A stretch of DNA of 42,436 nucleotides from Haliea sp. (GTDB lineage: Bacteria; Pseudomonadota; Gammaproteobacteria; Pseudomonadales; Halieaceae), in contig PKDD01000015.1 in the NCBI GenBank assembly GCA_002862465.1, positions 1 through 42,436 of the forward strand, given 5' to 3'. Each line of letters opens with the position of its first letter. The stretch's first letter is position 1. Below the pieces are notes generated by a model. The model made no database searches. It had not been told where the DNA came from and was given only the letters and a program-made list of their open reading frames with translations. The position numbers and the translations under genes are program-made. Shown piece by piece: positions 7,350 to 14,518 of the stretch.

Positions 7350-8894
7350 ATGAACAAGGCACAACAACATATCCAACTAATGGACACTACTCTGCGCGAT
7401 GGAGAGCAAACTCAGGGCGTCTCCTTCTCACCTGAGGAAAAAGTTAATCTCGCCAGCGCACTGTTAAAACAGCTCAAGGTCGACCGCATTGAAGTTGCAT
7501 CGGCACGGGTGTCTCAAGGGGAAATGGAAGCAGTCTCCAGCATCAATAAATGGGCTCAAGAACAAGGACTGGGCGACAGAATTGAAGTACTCGGCTTTGT
7601 TGATCACACCAAGAGTGTTGACTGGATTCTACAAACCGGCGGGCAGGTAATCAATTTGCTGACCAAAGGGAGTGAGAAGCACTGCACAGAGCAACTAGGG
7701 AAGACGCTGGATCAGCATATAACCGAAATCTTGCAAACCGTGAATTACGCGTTGGAGAAAGGGCTACAGGTGAACGCATACCTTGAAGACTGGTCTAACG
7801 GCTATCTGGACAGCCGTGATTACGTTTACAAAATGATGGATCATTTAAAGGATTGCGGCATACGTCACTTTATGCTGCCCGATACTTTGGGCGTAATGGC
7901 GCCCACCGATGTATTCGACAGCCTCAGCGACATGACAGCGCGGTATCCAGAACAGCAGTTCGATTTTCATCCTCATAACGATTACGGCCTGGCTACTGCC
8001 AATGTTATGGCAGCGGTTCGAGCCGGCGTTAAATCTGTACACTGCACCGTCAATTGCTTGGGAGAGCGAGCTGGCAACGCATCACTGGGTGAAATCTGTG
8101 TCGTGTTGCGTGACAAGATGGACATTAACCTGTCGATCGATGAAAGCTATATCGTACAACTGAGTAGTATGGTCGAATCCTTCTCCGGTAAAAGAGTACC
8201 TGCTAATGCGCCTATCGTGGGGGCCGACGTGTTCACTCAGACGGCGGGCATTCATGCAGACGGAGACAATAAAGGCGGCCTTTACAAAACTCGACTCAGC
8301 CCAGAACGCTTCTCACGCACCCGCAGCTATGCGCTAGGCAAAATGAGCGGCAAAGCATCGCTGACCAAGAATCTCGAAGCGTTGGGACTTGAACTATCCG
8401 AGGAAAACCAGAAAAGGGTGTTGGCGAGAATTGTTAAACTAGGTGATTCCAAAGAACTAATTACGACAGATGACCTCCCCTTTATCATCGCAGAGGTGCT
8501 TGAAAGCAAAAATTATCACCATATTAAATTACTGCACTGCTCAGTCACTAGCGAGTTCAATCTAAATTCAACCGTAGATATACGGGTAGATGTTGATGGA
8601 GACATACGGCAGGCTAGCGGCTCAGGGAATGGCGGTTTTGATGCTTTTATCTTCGCCATGAATGAGGTCATGGCGTCGAAAAATTATATATTACCGAAAT
8701 TGGCAGACTACGAGGTACGCATTCCTAGAGGCGGGCACACTAACGCATTAACTGAATGTGTTATCACGTGGGACTGTGACGGACAAGAAACAAAAACTCG
8801 GGGGGTACATTCAAATCAGGTCTTTGCCAGCATCTTGGCCGCTCTTCGAATTATTAATTTTCAGTTACACGAACGTTCACTAGCCCAGCCCTAA
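7350..8894 (+). CDS. leuA: Alpha-isopropylmalate synthase-like enzyme (Bacteroidetes-type LeuA)
   Basis: This DRE-TIM metallolyase would condense acetyl-CoA with a 2-oxo acid, most likely 2-oxoisovalerate as the first committed step of leucine synthesis. The barrel domain carries MDTTLRDGEQTQGVSFSPEE, YLEDWSNG, MLPDTLGVMAP, DFHPHNDYGLA, NCLGERAGNASLGE and TQTAGIHADGDNKGG. A C-terminal LeuA allosteric-type domain (about residue 370 onward) ends with a VRIPRGGHTNAL segment. The barrel motifs and the 514-residue length match the LeuA form I recall from flavobacteria more than the usual proteobacterial LeuA (NTTLRDGEQ...HCHNDLG). ATG 7350 is preferred over an in-frame TTG at 7308 because family homology starts there. 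It converges on leuB. A citramalate or homocitrate-type substrate is possible. Confidence 0.82.
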   Translation: MNKAQQHIQLMDTTLRDGEQTQGVSFSPEEKVNLASALLKQLKVDRIEVASARVSQGEMEAVSSINKWAQEQGLGDRIEVLGFVDHTKSVDWILQTGGQVINLLTKGSEKHCTEQLGKTLDQHITEILQTVNYALEKGLQVNAYLEDWSNGYLDSRDYVYKMMDHLKDCGIRHFMLPDTLGVMAPTDVFDSLSDMTARYPEQQFDFHPHNDYGLATANVMAAVRAGVKSVHCTVNCLGERAGNASLGEICVVLRDKMDINLSIDESYIVQLSSMVESFSGKRVPANAPIVGADVFTQTAGIHADGDNKGGLYKTRLSPERFSRTRSYALGKMSGKASLTKNLEALGLELSEENQKRVLARIVKLGDSKELITTDDLPFIIAEVLESKNYHHIKLLHCSVTSEFNLNSTVDIRVDVDGDIRQASGSGNGGFDAFIFAMNEVMASKNYILPKLADYEVRIPRGGHTNALTECVITWDCDGQETKTRGVHSNQVFASILAALRIINFQLHERSLAQP

Positions 8895-8923
8895 CAGCAC
8901 TTTTCACAATTGTAAAATGGCTT

Positions 8924-10033
8924 TCATACCGCCGTCGGCATAGCCCTCAACGCAGAGACTACTTTATCGCCGAACTCGGCGGTTTTGATCATTTTCACGC
9001 CGCTATCGGGTTTAGATAGGTCTGGCGTTGAGTAGCCATCACCAAAAACACTCTGCATCGCCGTCCAGACATTTTTAGACTCATTCACCATGCCAAAGCT
9101 ATCTTCTAACATCATGGCAACAGAACCGATCATAGAATACGGATTGGCAATGTTCTGCCCGGCAATATCAGGCGCAGAACCATGCGAGGGCTCATAATAG
9201 CTCTTGTCAGGTCCTTTACATGCGGAGGGCATTAAGCCCAAAGAACCCAGAATGCCACCGCCCTGATCACTCAGAATATCGCCAAACATATTTTCCATCA
9301 CCATGACATCAAACTGCCCCGGATTAAGACACAACTGTGTGGCGGCTGCATCAACCAAGATATGCTTGATCTCTACCTCCGGATATTCGGCAGCAACTTC
9401 TTCTAACACTTCATTCCACAGCACACTAGACTTCAGAACGTTGCTCTTGTGAATATTGTGTAACACTTTTTTGCGACGCATAGATAGTCGCAATGCCTCA
9501 TGCATGATGCGGCAAATCTGTTCTTCGTCATACTCCAAGGTCTCCTTGACATAGCGCAAGCCCTCTTTATTAACCCCGACTTCTTTTTCACCAAAATACA
9601 AACCACCGACCAGCTCACGCACCATCACTAAATCGATGCCTGCGCCAATGACCTCGGGCTTTAAAGGAGAAAAATGTGCGAGCGCTTTCGGCAGTGACAC
9701 CGGACGGAAATTAGCGAATGTATTGTAGCGACGGCGCAGCGGCAACAGTGCGCCTCGCTCCGGCTGCATATCAACTGGAATCTTTTTCGATTCTTCATGA
9801 CTCAATCCAATAGGACCTTTAATGATGGCATCGGCTTCATCACAGATTGCTTTTGTCTCCTCGGGAAAGGGATGGCCGCACTTGAAATATGCAGCCGCAC
9901 CAAAATCTGCTTCAACCAAGGTGAATGTTACGGCATTACGCTCTTCTATCAGGCGAAATATTTTCACCGCTTCACGCATTATTTCAGGGCCAATACCGTC
10001 TCCCGGCAATAAAGCGATTTTGTAGTTCTTCAT
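8924..10033 (-). CDS. leuB: Isopropylmalate/isocitrate dehydrogenase family protein, probable LeuB
   Basis: The 369-residue beta-decarboxylating dehydrogenase begins YKIALLPGDGIGPEIMREAV. It has the substrate loop ERGALLPLRRRYNTFANFRPV with the family Arg residues, VRELVGGLYFGEKEVG, HKSNVLKSS, VDAAATQLCLNPGQFDVMV and ENMFGDILSDQGG. EPSHGSAPDIAGQNIANPYS is the cofactor loop. VRELVGGLYFGE and the LeuA neighbour favour 3-isopropylmalate as substrate over isocitrate. The loop between the conserved Glu and LL has one extra residue relative to Thermus LeuB, so specificity is not certain. leuC and leuD are not in the window. The gene is convergent with leuA, with only 29 bases between the stops. Confidence 0.75.
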   Translation of the reverse strand: MKNYKIALLPGDGIGPEIMREAVKIFRLIEERNAVTFTLVEADFGAAAYFKCGHPFPEETKAICDEADAIIKGPIGLSHEESKKIPVDMQPERGALLPLRRRYNTFANFRPVSLPKALAHFSPLKPEVIGAGIDLVMVRELVGGLYFGEKEVGVNKEGLRYVKETLEYDEEQICRIMHEALRLSMRRKKVLHNIHKSNVLKSSVLWNEVLEEVAAEYPEVEIKHILVDAAATQLCLNPGQFDVMVMENMFGDILSDQGGGILGSLGLMPSACKGPDKSYYEPSHGSAPDIAGQNIANPYSMIGSVAMMLEDSFGMVNESKNVWTAMQSVFGDGYSTPDLSKPDSGVKMIKTAEFGDKVVSALRAMPTAV

Positions 10034-10393
10034 ACTATAATTCTCTGAGTTAGTGTCTACAGGGTACGACTAATATACCTAATCAGTCGCCAAAGCGGGT
10101 TATTCTACGTCAGATCAATAGAAGTTTCATCGATTTGACACCAGCGCAGCCGACAGATCTGCCAGCCCTTGCCAATAGAACAAGGGGCCAGTAGCAGGCT
10201 CACCTCAATATGCCAAATAGTGGGCGCTATAACATCCACCAAACTCGGTCTGAAGCCATCGTGGCCACTCGAAAAAAGCGTGGAAGTGACCATTGAGAAC
10301 GTATTCAAATCGCAGTGTCATTGTGACGGCGCACGCCTATGCTGTCGCCTTTTTGAAACCGGCTTTTTCATCTGGTGTGTTGAGCGCACTCGC
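10034..10393. other. 360-base gap between the Fic gene and leuB, no recognisable gene
   Basis: Both neighbours are on the minus strand, so this should hold the end of the Fic transcript and the leuB promoter. Open frames here are short, have no ribosome binding site and no family resemblance that I recognise. A small stem CCCTTG (10166-10171) / CAAGGG (10181-10186) is present without a T-run. It may be eroded coding sequence, but nothing supports that. Confidence 0.5.
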
Positions 10394-11884
10394 TTACTGT
10401 TCCTGTATTTCGGCTAGTTGACTGCAGAAAAAACGTCCGAATTGCTGAGCCTCGTTGATGACGGCGACGAGGGACTCCAGATTGCCTCTGTTGCTTCGCA
10501 CTTCTTTGCGGGCGGCACCCAGCTTCCCTCTGATCCCCAGCTCTCTCGAAAATAGTGCTGGCGCTAGGCCGGCCCATTCGAGTTCTCGGTTTAGCCAGGT
10601 TATGCCAAGCCGGCCATTGCCATCAGCAAAGGCGTGCAAATCACATACCGCCATGGCAACGAGGGCCGCGCGCGCAAGACCGGGGGCCGCATGTTGATAA
10701 AACTCATCGATAAAACGCCTGAGGGTCCCACTAGCCCGGGCCGGATCAACCCGCTGCAGCGATGGATTGCTTGGACTCCAGTTTTGCGCGTATTTAAAAT
10801 GTCCGGGCATAAAATCGTTCAGGTCTCGGCAGGCCAGCACATGCCAGTGGCGCAAGTGTAGCTCGGCCTTAACCGGGTCCTGAAGTTCATGCTGTGTACT
10901 GCGGGCTGCAAGGACAGCGGCCTCCATGTTGGTCGATTCGAGTAAGTCGCCTGCGGGGTTCAGGCCCTGTTGCAGGCTATCTCTAACTGCCAGGTATTCG
11001 CTGACCGAGTTTACATGGGGAATCATAAACATCGCTTCTATCAGCGGCCATTCCTCTGGCACCTTGTTGTTAATAGGCGAGCTAGCGAAAGTGAGTCGCC
11101 TGGCTGAATCAGTGTACCGTCCGATAGCGCTGAGTGTATTTTCGTCGACTTGCAGTTTTTCTGCGGGGGTACTGCGCAGCAGAGTCTCTAGCGGGTCGAG
11201 AGCGCCTTTTTCGGTGAGTTCAGTAATTGCGCCTTTAAGCCGCGCGTGCTCTGAAAGGGCCAACTGAGCAGACTCTATTTCCTTTTTTTCAACGGGCGCA
11301 AGCAATAAGCCGGCCACTTCCTTTAGTCGCGCCTCCGCATCCTCGAAACGGTTTAGAGTTATCTGCAGCGTCGCGAGGTTAACACGGGCTATGGCGAAGC
11401 TTGGATTCATCCCTATAGCCTCTCTCAATAGCCTCTCAGCGAATTGATAATTTCCTTGCGACCTTAGAGCGCAAGCCAGCTTGTTTAGAGAAACTGGCGT
11501 ACGCTCTAAGTCAACGGCGGTCTGATAACTATTGATTGCATCGTCCCATTGGCCAAGCATGCGTAGAGAATCCCCCAGTATTAGGTGGGACAGCATCAGC
11601 TCAGGCTGGAGGGACAGGGCTTTCTTAACCGCGACCACCGATTGCTCATATCGCTGGGACTCCAGCAGTGCCGATCCTAAGTTTATCCAGCTTTCCACAC
11701 GCTGAGGGCAAAGCTTCGTCGCCTTTCGAAAGGAATTTGTGGCCTTGTCAGGCTGCCCTTGATCAAAATACTTTGCCCCGGCGCGCATTTTTCCAATCCA
11801 AACCTGCTCCAGCGTGGCCTTTTTCTTCACTGCCGTGTGCCACCCTGAGTGTCTTTGTAACCACTGATCCTGTCGGTTGGCCAT
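10394..11884 (-). CDS. TPR-repeat protein with C-terminal Fic domain
   Basis: The 496-residue protein has about five TPR units (residues 31-194, e.g. ESWINLGSALLESQRYEQSV), a linker, and a Fic domain (about 280-460). The Fic core reads LHAFADGNGRLGITWLNREL, with the catalytic His at 417 and Asp/Gly/Asn/Gly/Arg at 421-425. The second Arg of the canonical HxFx(D/E)GNGRxxR motif is Ile428. A flap-like MPGHFKYAQ (359-367) and helix S317-T-N-M-E321 lie upstream; the helix resembles the class II autoinhibitory (S/T)xxxE(G/N) motif, with Ala in the last place. Fic enzymes transfer NMP, phosphate or phosphocholine to protein hydroxyls. The layout recalls human FICD (TPR plus Fic). It overlaps the upstream LicC-like gene by 58 bases. 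No antitoxin-like gene is adjacent. Donor and target are unknown. Confidence 0.83.
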   Translation of the reverse strand: MANRQDQWLQRHSGWHTAVKKKATLEQVWIGKMRAGAKYFDQGQPDKATNSFRKATKLCPQRVESWINLGSALLESQRYEQSVVAVKKALSLQPELMLSHLILGDSLRMLGQWDDAINSYQTAVDLERTPVSLNKLACALRSQGNYQFAERLLREAIGMNPSFAIARVNLATLQITLNRFEDAEARLKEVAGLLLAPVEKKEIESAQLALSEHARLKGAITELTEKGALDPLETLLRSTPAEKLQVDENTLSAIGRYTDSARRLTFASSPINNKVPEEWPLIEAMFMIPHVNSVSEYLAVRDSLQQGLNPAGDLLESTNMEAAVLAARSTQHELQDPVKAELHLRHWHVLACRDLNDFMPGHFKYAQNWSPSNPSLQRVDPARASGTLRRFIDEFYQHAAPGLARAALVAMAVCDLHAFADGNGRLGITWLNRELEWAGLAPALFSRELGIRGKLGAARKEVRSNRGNLESLVAVINEAQQFGRFFCSQLAEIQEQ

Positions 11885-12660
11885 GAAGCGAGTAATTTGT
11901 TGGCTGCCTGCCGATCCGCATGGGTATCTATCTCATACCAACGATCATTAGGGAAGATAACGGCCTCAAACTCGAGATCGTTTTCTGCCACCATTTCAGA
12001 AAACACCACTTCATAGTAACTGGAGGTCCGCCCCACTGAGATGTGCTCGTCGAGTTGGGAAATTATTCGATCCCAGCTTTCTAGTGACAAGCAGTACATA
12101 TTGACTGTCTTAAACTGATCCCGTTGGTTGAACAGGCCCATCACGTTAAATGATTCAATTTTTTGCCGACAGTTCAGGCTGACCGTTGTACCGTTCATCC
12201 AGGGAAGAATGGTTGAAATCGCGGCTTTGTCAGGCGCCAGCATTTTGGGTAACAGGCTGGCTTCAAAAACCAGGTCGCTCTCGAAAAGCAAAAAGGGCTC
12301 TCGGATCTTATATCTGGCCAGCCACAGAGAATAGATGTTGTTGGTGGTGGCGTAGTCTGAGTTCTCAATCGTTTCGATCTGCATGTCACTCACGATCTGA
12401 GTGACAGCATCACGAATACGTTTTTCCATATAACCGGTGACAATGACCAAACGACAAATACCATTCGCACTAAGACTACCCACCAGGCGTTCCAATATTG
12501 ATAGTCCGCCTACGTCTAAAAGGCATTTTGGCGTTGCCTCAGTTTCCGCTGCGCAATTTAACCGCGTGCCGGCGCCGGCGGCAAGCAACAGGGCGGTCGA
12601 TACTGGTGGCGACTGATTCACATCTTGTTGGCCTAGGTCGGTGGATGACTTACCAGACAT
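11827..12660 (-). CDS. LicC-like sugar-phosphate/phosphocholine nucleotidyltransferase
   Basis: The 277-residue protein has the nucleotidyltransferase signature ALLLAAGAGTRL (23-34) with PK at 44-45. It also has TTNNIYSLWLAR (105-116), a metal-site ESD (127-129), KTVNMY (184-189) and WYEIDT (241-246). The NN(I/F)YSLWLAR and WxEIDTxxD blocks are typical of LicC and related CTP:phosphocholine and CTP:phosphonate cytidylyltransferases rather than of glucose-1-phosphate enzymes. It would activate a phosphorylated small molecule as an NDP derivative, probably CDP. Its first 15 or so residues are an extra hydrophilic tail. It overlaps the acyltransferase gene by 11 bases upstream and the Fic gene by 58 bases downstream. 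The substrate cannot be read from sequence. Confidence 0.8.
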   Translation of the reverse strand: MSGKSSTDLGQQDVNQSPPVSTALLLAAGAGTRLNCAAETEATPKCLLDVGGLSILERLVGSLSANGICRLVIVTGYMEKRIRDAVTQIVSDMQIETIENSDYATTNNIYSLWLARYKIREPFLLFESDLVFEASLLPKMLAPDKAAISTILPWMNGTTVSLNCRQKIESFNVMGLFNQRDQFKTVNMYCLSLESWDRIISQLDEHISVGRTSSYYEVVFSEMVAENDLEFEAVIFPNDRWYEIDTHADRQAANKLLASWPTDRISGYKDTQGGTRQ

Positions 12661-13297
12661 TATGAGCGCTCCAATCGGATTGAATTCTATTTTTGGAAGG
12701 GCTCGGCGTTGCCCGTGCAGGGTTTCCTACGAGAGTCTGGCCAGCACCTACATTCTTGAAAACTGCTGCGCCGGCAGCCACAGTACAATCATCGCCTAAT
12801 ACCAGCCCCGGCGCGATGACGGCACCGACGCCGACCATCGTTCTCTGGCCAACGCTGACCTTGCTGGCAACTGCTGCGTTGGGACCTAGGGACGCATAGG
12901 GAGCAATATTACAGTCGTGGCTGACCACACTCCCGGCCTGCAAGACAACGCCCTCTTCAAGGGTTGCATTAGTGCGCACGGCTACCAACTCTGCGGCATA
13001 GGACCCGCGGCCAAGCCGCGCGCTGGGGCTGATACTGGCCGCTGGGTGAACAATGGTTGCGAGGAATCTTCCGCGCGCCAAAAGCGCTGCACTCACTTCG
13101 CCCCGAATCGCGTTATCACCAATGGCAATAAATACGGCTGCATCGAGCGGAACCGAATCCAACGTGGCGACGTCGCCCGGTGGGTCTGGGTCTACGTACC
13201 CGATAACGTCCCAGCCCGTCGCCTCGGCCGCCTCGCTGGCAACGCGACTAAAATACCATGCCCCATATATAACAAGTGGCGGCCTTGCTGCGCTCAT
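12650..13297 (-). CDS. NeuD/PglD-like acyltransferase with left-handed beta-helix
   Basis: The 215-residue protein has an N-terminal Rossmann-like part (1-80, LVIYGAWYFSRVASEAAEAT, VIGYVDPD, FIAIGDNAIR) and a hexapeptide-repeat acyltransferase part (82-195). The likely catalytic His is H127 in GSVVSHDCNIAPYASLGPNA. This is the NeuD/PglD plan of sugar O- or N-acetyltransferases. The usual glycine-rich nucleotide-sugar loop (GxGGH) is GAWYFS here, so the acceptor may not be a UDP-sugar. A C-terminal tail of about 20 residues follows the repeats. The gene is visibly GC-rich: by hand count bases 12721-12840 are about 60 percent and 12961-13020 about 67 percent, well above a sampled stretch of leuA. 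It overlaps panE-like by 4 bases and the nucleotidyltransferase by 11. Confidence 0.82.
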   Translation of the reverse strand: MSAARPPLVIYGAWYFSRVASEAAEATGWDVIGYVDPDPPGDVATLDSVPLDAAVFIAIGDNAIRGEVSAALLARGRFLATIVHPAASISPSARLGRGSYAAELVAVRTNATLEEGVVLQAGSVVSHDCNIAPYASLGPNAAVASKVSVGQRTMVGVGAVIAPGLVLGDDCTVAAGAAVFKNVGAGQTLVGNPARATPSPSKNRIQSDWSAHNVW

Positions 13298-14277
13298 TCC
13301 GATTCAACCCTGTCCGAGGACTTCACTTTCAATTTCAACAGACCTACAACCTTGTCAATAGTGCGCGTTCTCTGGCCAACCAGAACGCCAAGTTCCTGTA
13401 CGGCGGTCAGTAATGCATTTATTTCAAGCGGACGCCCCGCCTCATAATCCAGGAGCATGGATGTCTTGTGCTCTCCGACTGCCTCAGCGCCCGCTATTCG
13501 TTGTTCGACGTCAAGCGCGAACCGCGTGCCGAGACTTTCTGCAACAGCCTTCGCCTCCAGCATCATCTCGCTGGCCAGTGCACGCGTATCACGCTGTTCA
13601 CAGATTTGTTGCAGTGTGGCGCCGGTCAATACGCTGATGGGATTGAATGCCAAGTTGCCCCACAGCTTCATCCACACCTCGTCGCGAATTCGTGTCTTCA
13701 CCGGGGCTTTAAGTCCGCTATTACGCATGGCTTGTGCCAACCACATTACGCGCTTGGACTTCTCTCCCGAAGGCTCCCCTAGGGCAAATCGATTGCCGGA
13801 AATATGCTGGATGATGCCGGGGGAGACTACTTCGCAAGCGGGGTAGACCACACAGCCAAGTGCGCGTTCTGCACCTACCAGATTCCACACACTACCCCCC
13901 GGGTCTACACTTTCGAGGAAGGTTCGCTCGACACTTGTCTGCATATCAGAAAAATACCACCAGGGTATACCGTTATTGACACTCACCACCGCTGTCCCTG
14001 AATGCAGCAGGCCGGGTATTGCCATCACGATCTCCGGAACAGTGTAGGTCTTCACCGCAATAATGACATAGTCCTGGGCTGCGAGTGTCTCCGGCTTATC
14101 GGTACACGGTATATGGGCCGTTTTGGATTCGCCATTGATACGAAGTGTCAGGCCGTGCTCTTGTATCGCCCGGAAATGAACTCCCTGATCAATCAAGCTG
14201 ACATCATAACCGGCTTCAAACAGCACAAGACCAAGATACCCGCCAATGGCGCCAGCACCATAAATACACACTTTCAT
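13294..14277 (-). CDS. Ketopantoate reductase family oxidoreductase (PanE/ApbA-like)
   Basis: Starting at ATG 14277 the 327-residue protein opens MKVCIYGAGAIGGYLG, the NADP-binding GxGxxG of PanE/ApbA. AVKTYTVPE and VNNGIPWWYF follow. The C-terminal helical domain carries RIRDEVWMKLWGNLAFNPIS with the conserved Lys and Asn. The frame is open for 22 more codons upstream, but family homology begins at 14277. PanE reduces 2-dehydropantoate to pantoate; the NGIPWWYF subgroup is often not true PanE and may reduce other 2-oxo acids. It is the first gene of the four-gene operon ending in the Fic gene, and its TGA overlaps the next ATG by 4 bases. Calling it panE itself would be over-reading. Confidence 0.82.
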   Translation of the reverse strand: MKVCIYGAGAIGGYLGLVLFEAGYDVSLIDQGVHFRAIQEHGLTLRINGESKTAHIPCTDKPETLAAQDYVIIAVKTYTVPEIVMAIPGLLHSGTAVVSVNNGIPWWYFSDMQTSVERTFLESVDPGGSVWNLVGAERALGCVVYPACEVVSPGIIQHISGNRFALGEPSGEKSKRVMWLAQAMRNSGLKAPVKTRIRDEVWMKLWGNLAFNPISVLTGATLQQICEQRDTRALASEMMLEAKAVAESLGTRFALDVEQRIAGAEAVGEHKTSMLLDYEAGRPLEINALLTAVQELGVLVGQRTRTIDKVVGLLKLKVKSSDRVESE

Positions 14278-14343
14278 AGATTCCGAGACTCGGACTTGAT
14301 TCGCAAACGGCGCCATGATGCCAAGGTTCACTGGCACGCGCAA

Positions 14344-14373
14344 CTATGCGCTGGCTGAGGCCGGGGCGCATAG
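14344..14373. promoter_or_regulatory. Inverted repeat upstream of the PanE-Fic operon
   Basis: CTATGCGC (14344-14351) pairs exactly with GCGCATAG (14366-14373) across a 14-base, GC-rich loop. It lies 67-96 bases upstream of the ATG at 14277, between the end of the peptide-transporter operon and the PanE-Fic operon, both on the minus strand. It could be an operator or part of the terminator of the transporter transcript; no T-run follows on either strand, which argues against a simple terminator. Confidence 0.4.
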
Positions 14374-14518
14374 AAATACATCGAGCCTGCCCTCTAAATC
14401 GCGGCATACCTATTCTGTACCAAATGCTACATCAAGCCGCTGTGCCAATTAAGCCGGCACCTTATCGAAGTCATTGTCAATCAGAGTAGCAAGCATGCTC
14501 TCTGCACTGTTTAACTCG

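Noticed and set aside
8902-8917. Near-palindrome around CAATTG between leuA and leuB as a bidirectional terminator
   Set aside because: It is AT-rich with one mismatch and no loop, so it would not form a stable terminator hairpin.
10169-10417. 82-codon open frame after the Fic gene
   Set aside because: No ribosome binding site, odd composition, and it runs into the 3' end of the Fic gene on the other strand.
12917-13447. 176-codon open frame antisense to the acyltransferase and PanE-like genes
   Set aside because: It mirrors GC-rich coding sequence of two well-supported genes and shows no protein-like pattern.
13457-13846. 129-codon open frame antisense to the PanE-like gene
   Set aside because: Same reasoning: opposite strand of a conserved gene, no family resemblance.
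10394-14277. Fic gene as a Doc-type toxin of a toxin-antitoxin pair or part of a prophage
   Set aside because: Doc toxins are short and paired with a small antitoxin gene; this protein is 496 residues with TPR repeats, and no small partner, integrase or flanking att-like repeat was seen.
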